Shown here piece by piece: positions 56,847-64,000 of a DNA stretch of 64,000 bases (within the stretch, counting starts at the first letter, position 1; every line of letters starts with the position of its first letter). The stretch is taken from NCBI RefSeq assembly GCF_014595945.1, contig NZ_JABXWU010000011.1:1-64000 (forward strand). Direction: 5' to 3'. Made by a program: the position numbers and the translations under genes. The notes under the pieces were generated by a model. It had not been told where the DNA came from. It ran no database searches and worked only from the letters and a program-made list of their open reading frames with translations. Origin of the DNA: Alkalibacillus aidingensis (GTDB taxonomy: Bacteria; Bacillota; Bacilli; Bacillales; Alkalibacillaceae).

Positions 56847-59800
56847 TTATTCAGAAGATCCTTCAGGTTCATGTTTTTCAATATTGACATTCAACTGTTC
56901 AGATGACTGTTCTTCATCCTCTAAGTCACGCATATCAATTTCTGTTTCATCATCAGTCAACATTTTGACGTCCATTCCTAAGCTTTGTAGCTCTTTGATT
57001 AATACGCGGAATGATTCTGGGACACCTGGTTCTGGTAAGTTTTCACCTTTAACAATTGCCTCGTAAGTCTTAACACGACCGACAACGTCATCCGATTTAA
57101 CAGTTAGAAGCTCTTGCAGTGTATAAGCCGCACCATAAGCTTCGAGTGCCCAAACTTCCATCTCACCGAAACGCTGACCACCGAATTGTGCTTTACCACC
57201 AAGTGGCTGCTGTGTAACAAGTGAGTATGGCCCTGTAGAACGAGCGTGAAGTTTGTCATCAACCATGTGCTCAAGTTTAATCATGTACATAACTCCGACT
57301 GATACACGGTTGTCAAACGCTTCACCTGTACGTCCATCATACAGAATTGTTTTGGCATCTCTTGGTAGACCAGCTTCTTCAACCGTTTCCCAAACATCTT
57401 CTTCACTTGCACCGTCAAATACCGGTGAAGCAACACGTATACCCATTTCTCTAGCTGCCATACCGAGGTGTAATTCAAGCACCTGACCGATGTTCATACG
57501 AGATGGTACACCTAATGGGTTAAGCATGACATCCACAGGCGTTCCATCAGGTAAGAACGGCATATCTTCAGCCGGTAAAATACGGGAAATAACACCCTTG
57601 TTACCGTGACGACCTGCCATTTTATCCCCTTCAGAAATCTTACGCTTTTGGACAATGTAAACACGTACAAGTTTATTCACACCTGGAGATAGTTCGTCAC
57701 CATCTTCACGGTTGAATATCTTCACATCGTGAACGATTCCACCACCACCGTGTGGAACACGTAATGATGTATCTCTGACTTCTCTAGCCTTTTCACCGAA
57801 GATGGCGTGCAGCAAACGTTCTTCAGCTGAAAGTTCGGTCATACCTTTTGGTGTAACTTTACCAACTAAAATATCTCCGTCAGTAACTTCAGCACCAACT
57901 CGGATAATTCCATTTTCATCAAGGTTCTTAAGTGCATCATCACCGACATTTGGAATATCACGAGTAATTTCTTCTGGGCCTAATTTTGTATCACGAGCTT
58001 CAGACTCAAATTCTTCAATATGAATGGAAGTAAATACATCGTCTTTAACTAAGCGATCGCTCATGATCACGGCATCCTCGTAGTTATAACCATCCCATGT
58101 CATAAAGGCTACTAACGCATTACGCCCTAACGCTAATTCACCCATATCCATTGATGGACCGTCGGCAATAACCTCGCCTTTTTTCAATCTGTCGCCTTTC
58201 GAAACGATCGGTTTCTGGTTATAACAAGTTCCTTGGTTTGAACGAATGAATTTCTGGAAGCGATAGCGGTCTAAATCACCTTCTACTTCTTTTCCATCAA
58301 CTTCAACAATCCTTCTCACATGGACTTCCTTCGCTTCTACCTTTTCAACAATACCTTCATGCTTACATACAATAGCTGCACCAGAGTCTTTCCCTGATAC
58401 GTACTCCATACCGGTTCCGACAATTGGCGCTTCTGGCTCAATTAAAGGTACTGCTTGACGTTGCATGTTCGCACCCATTAATGCACGGTTCGAGTCGTCG
58501 TTCTCTAAGAATGGGATACATGCTGTCGCAGCAGAAACAACCTGCTTAGGCGATACGTCCATATAATCGATTTGGTCTTTTGAGACAACAATGTTCTCAC
58601 CACGGAAACGAGCAATAACTTCATCGTCTGCAAACGTACCATCATCATTAAGTCTTGCATTGGCCTGTGCAACAATGTAATTATCCTCTTCATCCGCTGT
58701 TAAATATTCAGCCTCTTTAGTCACACGACCTGTTTCTGGGTCGACCTTACGATAAGGTGACTCAATAAAGCCAAATGGATTAACTTTTGCATAAGAAGAA
58801 AGTGAGTTAATCAAACCAATATTCGGACCTTCTGGTGTTTCAATTGGACACATTCTTCCGTAGTGGGAGTAGTGTACGTCACGAACTTCCATACCTGCAC
58901 GTTCACGTGTTAAACCACCAGGCCCTAATGCTGATAGACGACGTTTATGCGTCAATTCAGCTAATGGGTTCGTTTGGTACATAAACTGTGACAACTGTGA
59001 ACTACCAAAGAATTCTTTAATAGATGCAATCACAGGACGTATATTAATCAGTTGTTGTGGTGTGATGGACTCAGTGTCTTGAATGGACATTCTTTCTCTG
59101 ATCACACGCTCCATACGAGATAAACCAATACGGAATTGGTTCTGCAACAGTTCACCAACTGAACGTAAACGACGATTACCTAAATGGTCAATGTCGTCAG
59201 TATTTCCTACCGTGTGCAAAATGTTAAAGAAATAACTTATAGACGCAAGGATGTCTGCATACGTGATATGTTTCACACCGTCATCTACATTACCATTACT
59301 AATAACATTTAGTGTCTTCTCACCGTCAGGGTCTGTTGGATCAACTATTTTGACGGATTGAATTTTAACAGGGTCATCTAACACGCCGTCTTGAGGCTCA
59401 AGAATCTTCTCTCCGACAGCCTCTTCAGACTTCTCTAAGTATGGTAGTAACTTATCTAGTAAACGACGATTTAGCTTATCGCCTTTACGAGCAATGACTT
59501 CTCCTGTTTCTTCATCCGCAATCGTCTCAGCTAGAGTTTGATTGAATAGACGATCTTTTATATGAAGCTTTTTGTTCATCTTATAACGTCCAACCCGTGC
59601 TAGGTCATAACGTTTTGGATCAAAAAATCGTGAATATAAAAGGCTCTTTGCGTTTTCAGCCGTTGGTGGTTCACCAGGGCGTAAACGCTCATAAATTTCA
59701 ATCAGAGCTTTTTCACTATCTTCCGTGTTATCTTTCTCTAAGGTGTTGCGAATATATTCGTTATCACCTAATAAATCAATAATCTCTTCATCTGAACTAA

Positions 59801-60401
59801 ATCCTAAAGCACGTAATAGAACCGTAATCGGTAGTTTACGAGTACGGTCGATTCGTACATGAACGACATCTTTAGCATCTGTTTCAAACTCTAACCACGC
59901 ACCACGGCTTGGAATCACCGTCGCAGTGTGGCCACGTTTACCGTTCTTATCAATCTTTTCATTAAAGTAAACGCTTGGAGAACGAACAAGTTGTGAGACA
60001 ATAACACGCTCAGCACCGTTAATAATAAAGGTACCTGTGTCTGTCATTAACGGGAAGTCTCCCATAAACACTTCTTGTTCTTTTACTTCACCTGTTTCCT
60101 TATTAAGTAGACGAACCTTCACGCGTAAAGGCGCATTATAGGTAACGTCCCGTTCTTTAGCTTCATCCACAGGGTACTTTGGCTCTCCTAAAGTATAATC
60201 TACAAATTCTAAGGAGAGATTACCTGTAAAGTCTTCTACAGGGGAAATGTCCGCAAACATTTCTCGCAAACCTTCATCTAAGAACCATTGATAAGATGCA
60301 GTTTGGATTTCGATTAGATTAGGTAGTTCTTGCACTTCGCTAATTCGAGCGTAACTTCTACGCTGGCGGTGTCGACCATATTGAACTAGTTGACCTGTCA
60401 A
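56847..60401 (-). CDS. rpoB: RNA polymerase beta subunit with Tyr in the rifampicin site
   Basis: 1184 aa. The TTG at 60401 gives the family start [20 protein letters not shown], with GAGGGG seven to eight bases upstream; a GTG at 60410 abuts the ribosome binding site. Family landmarks include [33 protein letters not shown] and [14 protein letters not shown]. In the rifampicin region the sequence reads [20 protein letters not shown]: Tyr475 (codon TAC, 58979-58977) replaces the nearly universal Asp at E. coli position 516. The His and Ser at E. coli positions 526 and 531 are unchanged. The acidic C-terminal tail is short. Confidence 0.99.
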   Translation of the reverse strand: MTGQLVQYGRHRQRRSYARISEVQELPNLIEIQTASYQWFLDEGLREMFADISPVEDFTGNLSLEFVDYTLGEPKYPVDEAKERDVTYNAPLRVKVRLLNKETGEVKEQEVFMGDFPLMTDTGTFIINGAERVIVSQLVRSPSVYFNEKIDKNGKRGHTATVIPSRGAWLEFETDAKDVVHVRIDRTRKLPITVLLRALGFSSDEEIIDLLGDNEYIRNTLEKDNTEDSEKALIEIYERLRPGEPPTAENAKSLLYSRFFDPKRYDLARVGRYKMNKKLHIKDRLFNQTLAETIADEETGEVIARKGDKLNRRLLDKLLPYLEKSEEAVGEKILEPQDGVLDDPVKIQSVKIVDPTDPDGEKTLNVISNGNVDDGVKHITYADILASISYFFNILHTVGNTDDIDHLGNRRLRSVGELLQNQFRIGLSRMERVIRERMSIQDTESITPQQLINIRPVIASIKEFFGSSQLSQFMYQTNPLAELTHKRRLSALGPGGLTRERAGMEVRDVHYSHYGRMCPIETPEGPNIGLINSLSSYAKVNPFGFIESPYRKVDPETGRVTKEAEYLTADEEDNYIVAQANARLNDDGTFADDEVIARFRGENIVVSKDQIDYMDVSPKQVVSAATACIPFLENDDSNRALMGANMQRQAVPLIEPEAPIVGTGMEYVSGKDSGAAIVCKHEGIVEKVEAKEVHVRRIVEVDGKEVEGDLDRYRFQKFIRSNQGTCYNQKPIVSKGDRLKKGEVIADGPSMDMGELALGRNALVAFMTWDGYNYEDAVIMSDRLVKDDVFTSIHIEEFESEARDTKLGPEEITRDIPNVGDDALKNLDENGIIRVGAEVTDGDILVGKVTPKGMTELSAEERLLHAIFGEKAREVRDTSLRVPHGGGGIVHDVKIFNREDGDELSPGVNKLVRVYIVQKRKISEGDKMAGRHGNKGVISRILPAEDMPFLPDGTPVDVMLNPLGVPSRMNIGQVLELHLGMAAREMGIRVASPVFDGASEEDVWETVEEAGLPRDAKTILYDGRTGEAFDNRVSVGVMYMIKLEHMVDDKLHARSTGPYSLVTQQPLGGKAQFGGQRFGEMEVWALEAYGAAYTLQELLTVKSDDVVGRVKTYEAIVKGENLPEPGVPESFRVLIKELQSLGMDVKMLTDDETEIDMRDLEDEEQSSEQLNVNIEKHEPEGSSE

Positions 60402-60707
60402 CTGCTTCACCCCTCAAACAACCAAATATTTAAAACAAAAAACCGTCCGACAAAAAAGCATGCCGAACTTGCTTGATCCACTTAGTTTCACAAGCATATA
60501 TTAAAACATTTGTCATCAAAACAAATGTTATATCAAACCTATAGATTCATAAGCTATACGATTGACCTTTTGTATGTTAAACTAAACACAACCAATGTTT
60601 ACATTATTGGTTTTTATTGACTTAGATATACATTTTTGAAAGTTTTTAAAAAATAACTTGACAAAGAAACGTATCTATTGGCATTTTTTAATACTATCAC
60701 ACAGACA
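60402..60707 (-). promoter_or_regulatory. rpoB upstream region
   Basis: This AT-rich spacer holds no gene. Two hairpins are visible on the minus strand: AACCAAT/ATTGGTT (60612-60590) with a nine-base loop, and ACATTTGT/ACAAATGT (about 60531-60509) followed by TTTTAATA. Either could cause partial termination between rsmC and rpoB. No convincing -35/-10 pair was found for a separate rpoB promoter. Confidence 0.4.
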
Positions 60708-61316
60708 TTAGCTAGTCAATTTATTAGACTTTAGTACAAAGTAACCTTTATCACGTTTAACGACTTCAACGTGATTAAACAAACTCTCCATTTTCGTTCT
60801 AAGCGAAGGCGCACCTTGTTTCTTCTGAACAACCACCCACAACTCACCAGATTCACCTAACGCTCGGTAGCTATCATCGATGATTTGATGGACAACCTGC
60901 TTACCTGCACGAAATGGTGGATTAGTAATAATTGCTGCCAATTCACTACTTTTAACTTGCGCTAAACCATCACTCAAGTAAGCCGAAGCATTTTCTACCC
61001 GATTTTGGTTTATATTTTTTTGAGCTAATAAGATTGCTCGTTCATTCACATCTACTAGGTGAATTGTTCGGTTAGGGCACTCTTTTGCCAAAGTTATTCC
61101 AATTGGACCATACCCACATCCAACATCCAATAGCTCACCATCTCGCTTAGGTTCTTCAAAACTCTCTAATAAGACTTGAGTTCCATAATCTATTTGTTTT
61201 TTTGAAAAGACGCCATCATCTGTTTGGAAAGTTAACGAGTGTGATTTAAGTGTGGTTTGAAATTGAAAAGGATTACTTTCACTCTTGGGGTTCTTAGAAA
61301 AATAGTGTTCGCTCAT
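60708..61316 (-). CDS. RsmC-like class I methyltransferase (YbxB)
   Basis: A 202-aa SAM-dependent methyltransferase. VLLESF, the SAM-binding GELLDVGCGYGPIGITLAKE and the catalytic NPPF (AAIITNPPFRAGKQVVH) are typical of rRNA guanine-N2 methyltransferases. The B. subtilis counterpart YbxB sits at the same place between rplL and rpoB. ATG at 61316 follows AAGGTGG by eight bases. Exact rRNA target not determined. Confidence 0.92.
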   Translation of the reverse strand: MSEHYFSKNPKSESNPFQFQTTLKSHSLTFQTDDGVFSKKQIDYGTQVLLESFEEPKRDGELLDVGCGYGPIGITLAKECPNRTIHLVDVNERAILLAQKNINQNRVENASAYLSDGLAQVKSSELAAIITNPPFRAGKQVVHQIIDDSYRALGESGELWVVVQKKQGAPSLRTKMESLFNHVEVVKRDKGYFVLKSNKLTS

Positions 61317-61413
61317 TCGCTCGACCACCTTTTTAACTAATAAAATGTATTAACGATCGGCCTGTCTCAAGTTAAATTAAAATACATTCTATTATCATTT
61401 ATCAACTAACATA

Positions 61414-61451
61414 AAAAGTATAAACAAGCTCGCTGAGTGTTCAGCGAGCTT
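61414..61451 (-). terminator. Terminator after rplL
   Basis: AAGCTCGCTGA and TCAGCGAGCTT flank a four-base loop; GTTTATACTTTTT follows on the minus strand. Downstream genes rsmC and rpoB are presumably reached by read-through or from weak promoters. Confidence 0.88.
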
Positions 61452-61471
61452 ATTCATATGATTACGTGTTA

Positions 61472-61837
61472 TTATTTTAATTCGATTTTCGCGCCAGTTT
61501 CTTCTAGCTTTTCTTTCATTTCTTCTGCTTCTTCTTTAGCTACACCTTCTTTAATTGTTCCAGGTGCGCCATCAACTAGTTCTTTTGCATCTTTTAAGCC
61601 AAGTCCAGTGATTTCACGAACTGCTTTAACAACTTTGATCTTAGAAGCACCAGCGTCTTCTAATACAACGTCGAATTCAGTTTTTTCCTCAGCTGCTTCC
61701 GCGCCTGCTGCTGCACCTGCTGCTGCAACTGGTGCTGCTGCTGTTACACCAAACTCCTCTTCAATTGCTTTTACTAAATCATTTAATTCTAAAACTGACA
61801 TTTCCTTAATCGCATCAATGATTTGCTCTTTAGTCAT
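61472..61837 (-). CDS. rplL: 50S ribosomal protein L7/L12
   Basis: 121 aa: N-terminal dimer domain ([20 protein letters not shown]), Ala/Gly-rich hinge (about 36-52) and C-terminal domain [20 protein letters not shown]. Stalk protein that recruits GTPase factors. Confidence 0.98.
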   Translation of the reverse strand: MTKEQIIDAIKEMSVLELNDLVKAIEEEFGVTAAAPVAAAGAAAGAEAAEEKTEFDVVLEDAGASKIKVVKAVREITGLGLKDAKELVDGAPGTIKEGVAKEEAEEMKEKLEETGAKIELK

Positions 61838-61892
61838 GATTAAGTTCCTCCTTGTAATTTGTTTTAATATTTTTTATCCGGCTAAGAGGCTA

Positions 61893-62393
61893 TTAAGCGC
61901 TCTCTTCTTCTTTCTGTTCTGCAACTGCTTTCGTTGCATATGCGAAGTTTCGCACTGGTGCTTGCAATACGCTGAGTAGCATAGATACAAGACCATCGTG
62001 TGATGGTAGTTCTGAAAGTTCTTTCAACTGCTCTACAGTTGCTACTTCACCTTCAACAACTCCACCTTTAATTTCTAGTGCTTCGTTATCTTTAGCAAAC
62101 TGACCTAGCACTTTAGCTGGCGCTACTGCGTCTTCTTCACAGAATGCAATGGCTGTTGGTCCTACTAACACTTCGTTTAAACCTTCAAAACCAGCTTTTT
62201 CAACCGCACGGCGTGTCATTGTGTTTTTGTAAACACGGAAATCAACACCAGCTTCACGTAGTTGTTTACGAAGTTCATTAACTTGATCAACGCTTAAACC
62301 ACGGTAATCAACAAGAACAGACGTTTTACTATTCTTAAAACCCTCTGCAATAATGTCAACCTGTTGTTTTTTATGCTCTAGTACTTGGCTCAT
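61893..62393 (-). CDS. rplJ: 50S ribosomal protein L10
   Basis: 166 aa: [20 protein letters not shown] and [20 protein letters not shown]. It anchors L12 dimers and binds its own leader RNA for feedback control. Confidence 0.98.
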   Translation of the reverse strand: MSQVLEHKKQQVDIIAEGFKNSKTSVLVDYRGLSVDQVNELRKQLREAGVDFRVYKNTMTRRAVEKAGFEGLNEVLVGPTAIAFCEEDAVAPAKVLGQFAKDNEALEIKGGVVEGEVATVEQLKELSELPSHDGLVSMLLSVLQAPVRNFAYATKAVAEQKEEESA

Positions 62394-62445
62394 CTTCCCA
62401 CCTCCTAGTTTAATTGTCTATACCGTCCTTAAGGTGATTGTGTAT

Positions 62446-62477
62446 TAAAAAATGCCTCCATGTAGACATGGAGGCAT
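62446..62477 (-). terminator. Attenuator in the rplJ leader
   Basis: ATGCCTCCATG and CATGGAGGCAT flank a four-base loop, followed by TTTTTTA on the minus strand. It lies inside the L10 leader, about 55 bases before rplJ, and would be favoured when L10-L12 binds upstream. Confidence 0.93.
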
Positions 62478-62590
62478 GATTGGACAAGATTGTACACACT
62501 CGTACAATTTATACGTTCATACACACCTCGGCAGGAATGTTTAAGCTTATTATAAGCTCCTGCTGTCTACGGTATATTTATTATTCATTT
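62478..62590 (-). ncRNA. L10 leader (rplJL autoregulatory RNA)
   Basis: The minus strand shows the conserved L10 binding domain: GCAGGAGCTTAT, AATAAGCTT and ATTCCTGCCGAGG (62563-62526), in which GCAGGA pairs with TCCTGC around an inner hairpin. A hairpin with GTACGAGTGTGTAC follows, then the attenuator. The L10-L12 complex binds this RNA and promotes termination. Confidence 0.9.
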
Positions 62591-62642
62591 GTACAACAAA
62601 GGTTATTATAATTCAAAGCTCAATCCAAAGTCAACTATTTTT

Positions 62643-63341
62643 TTACTTGCGTAGGTAACTAGATACATCTACACGAATTCCAGGACCCATTGTAGATGAA
62701 ATAGAAGCATTACGCATGTAAGTTCCTTTTGATGACTGAGGCTTAGCCTTAACAAGCGTTTCAGTAATTGCTTCAAAGTTTTCAACAAGCTTTTGATCGT
62801 CAAAAGATACTTTTCCGATCGGAACATGTACGTTCCCAGCTTTATCAACACGGTATTCTACTTTACCCGCCTTAATTTCTTGAACTGCTTTTTCGATTTC
62901 GAAAGTAACAGTTCCAGTTTTAGGGTTAGGCATTAAACCTTTAGGTCCTAGTACTCGACCAAGTTTACCAACTTCAGCCATCATATCAGGAGTTGCGACA
63001 ACTACGTCGAACTCGAACCAACCTTTGTTGATCTGATCGATGTACTCAGCGTCACCAACATAGTCTGCACCTGCTGCTTCTGCTTCCTTAGCTTTATCGC
63101 CTTTAGCGAATACTAATACACGTTGAGTTTTACCAGTACCGTGTGGTAAAACCATTGCTCCGCGGATTTGTTGGTCAGCTTTCTTAGGGTCAACCCCTAA
63201 ACGGAATGCTGCTTCTACAGTTTCATCAAAGCTAGCAACCGATGTTTTCTTTACTAATTCAACCGCTTCACTAGCTTGATAAGCTTTAGTGCGGTCAACA
63301 AGCTTTAAAGCTTCTTGATACTTTTTACCTTTCTTAGCCAT
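62643..63341 (-). CDS. rplA: 50S ribosomal protein L1
   Basis: 232 aa: [40 protein letters not shown] and the C-terminal [20 protein letters not shown]. It forms the L1 stalk that moves E-site tRNA. Confidence 0.98.
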   Translation of the reverse strand: MAKKGKKYQEALKLVDRTKAYQASEAVELVKKTSVASFDETVEAAFRLGVDPKKADQQIRGAMVLPHGTGKTQRVLVFAKGDKAKEAEAAGADYVGDAEYIDQINKGWFEFDVVVATPDMMAEVGKLGRVLGPKGLMPNPKTGTVTFEIEKAVQEIKAGKVEYRVDKAGNVHVPIGKVSFDDQKLVENFEAITETLVKAKPQSSKGTYMRNASISSTMGPGIRVDVSSYLRK

Positions 63342-63504
63342 TTCACTTCCTCCTCAATGTGGTTTTAACGGTTAAACCTCCCACTAAAGAAAACTCGCTT
63401 TCAGTCGAGCCTTTAGGCGAAGTCAGAGGCTTAAAGCTATTTAGCTTTATTCAAATTCTAACCATTATGCCTCTGTTCGAATTTCTAATCTTACTCGTAA
63501 TAAA

Positions 63505-63531
63505 GGTTGCGAAAGACTATCTTTCGCAACC
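63505..63531 (-). promoter_or_regulatory. 12-bp perfect hairpin between rplK and rplA
   Basis: GGTTGCGAAAGA and TCTTTCGCAACC flank a three-base loop about 30 bases after the rplK stop, followed on the minus strand by TTTATTACG, a weak T-run. It may attenuate or process the rplK-rplA message. The remaining spacer (63360-63500) contains AAAGCTAAATAGCTTT and a GCCTCT-AGAGGC pairing that could be an L1 target site, but this is not certain. Confidence 0.6.
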
Positions 63532-63560
63532 CAAAAGCACACCTTATCAATAGGATGGGA

Positions 63561-63986
63561 TTAGTCTTCGATCGTAATACCCATACTACGAGCAGTACCT
63601 TCAACCATACGCATAGCTGAATCAACATCAGCAGCGTTTAAATCAGGCATTTTCGTTTCAGCGATTTCACGTACTTGATCACGCTTAACTGTAGCCACCT
63701 TATTACGGTTAGGCTCACCAGAACCTGATTCAATTCCAGCCGCTTTTTTAAGAAGTACTGCAGCCGGTGGTGTTTTGGTTACGAATGTAAATGAACGGTC
63801 TTCATAAACCGAAATTTCAACCGGGATAATCATACCAGCTTGTTCTTGTGTTTGAGCATTGAACTCCTTACAGAATCCCATGATATTAATACCAGCTTGA
63901 CCTAATGCAGGACCTACTGGTGGAGCTGGGTTAGCTTTACCCGCAGGAATCTGAAGTTTGACGACGTTTACTACTTTTTTAGCCAC
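63561..63986 (-). CDS. rplK: 50S ribosomal protein L11
   Basis: 141 aa: [39 protein letters not shown] and a C-terminal rRNA-binding domain ending [12 protein letters not shown]. It forms the GTPase-associated centre with 23S rRNA. The start is GTG at 63986, eight bases after AGGAGG; the longer frame upstream is not used. Confidence 0.98.
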   Translation of the reverse strand: MAKKVVNVVKLQIPAGKANPAPPVGPALGQAGINIMGFCKEFNAQTQEQAGMIIPVEISVYEDRSFTFVTKTPPAAVLLKKAAGIESGSGEPNRNKVATVKRDQVREIAETKMPDLNAADVDSAMRMVEGTARSMGITIED

Positions 63987-64000
63987 GAGACACACCTCCT

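Noticed and set aside
61437-61979. Plus-strand open frame of 180 codons
   Set aside because: Antisense to rplL and rplJ; the Ala/Ser-rich stretch is the complement of the L12 hinge codons.

Overview
The window is a chromosomal segment of a spore-forming, low-to-moderate GC member of the Bacillaceae. The evidence is the Bacillus-type ribosomal and RNA polymerase gene order, the sporulation and germination genes gerD, kbaA, cwlD and pdaB, and TTG/GTG starts with strong AGGAGG-type ribosome binding sites. The acidic secreted lipoprotein and the TRAP transporter would fit a halophilic or alkaliphilic relative, but the genus cannot be fixed from the sequence alone. Almost everything reads on the minus strand, so the ancestral order runs from 64000 down to 1.

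Region by region, in transcription order. (1) 63986-53172: rplK, rplA, L10 leader, rplJ, rplL, rsmC-like methyltransferase, rpoB, rpoC. (2) 52950-48237: L7Ae-like protein, rpsL, rpsG, fusA, tuf. (3) A 748-bp spacer (48236-47489) with a 52-bp tandem repeat and the S10 promoter and leader. (4) 47488-32537: the S10-spc-alpha superoperon, from rpsJ to rplQ, with secY, adk, map, a KOW-domain gene, infA, the short rpmJ and rpoA. (5) 32263-29051: ecfA1, ecfA2, ecfT, truA. (6) 28933-14922: a complete purine operon (purE K B C S Q L F M N H D, then folD) placed between truA and rplM. It has a PurBox, an extended -10 promoter, a guanine-type riboswitch with terminator, and a ZTP riboswitch just before folD. 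(7) rplM-rpsI with their own promoter and leader. (8) 13656-9156: an accessory block with a manganese-riboswitch-controlled CaCA exchanger (+ strand) and a TAXI-type TRAP transporter. (9) 8903-4939: RDD, sppA, RDD (YteJ-like), ydbS, ydbT, envelope-stress genes in one operon. (10) 4878-299: cwlD, salA, gerD(+), kbaA, pdaB(+), a small unknown gene, then the 5' end of a 16S rRNA gene at the window edge.

How it works together: regions 1-4 and 7 make ribosomes, RNA polymerase and translation factors, with leader or attenuator signals at rplJ, rpsJ and rplM. The purine block makes IMP, and its two riboswitches sense end product (guanine/hypoxanthine) and a folate-shortage alarmone (ZTP). EcfA1/A2/T is the shared energising module for vitamin importers.

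The most unusual items are four. The TAXI solute-binding lipoprotein reads as a circular permutation of its family. RpoB carries Tyr where the rifampicin pocket normally has Asp (E. coli D516). PdaB has lost the residues expected of an active polysaccharide deacetylase. Two unrelated short tandem repeats (52 bp and 21 bp) sit in intergenic regions of housekeeping operons.
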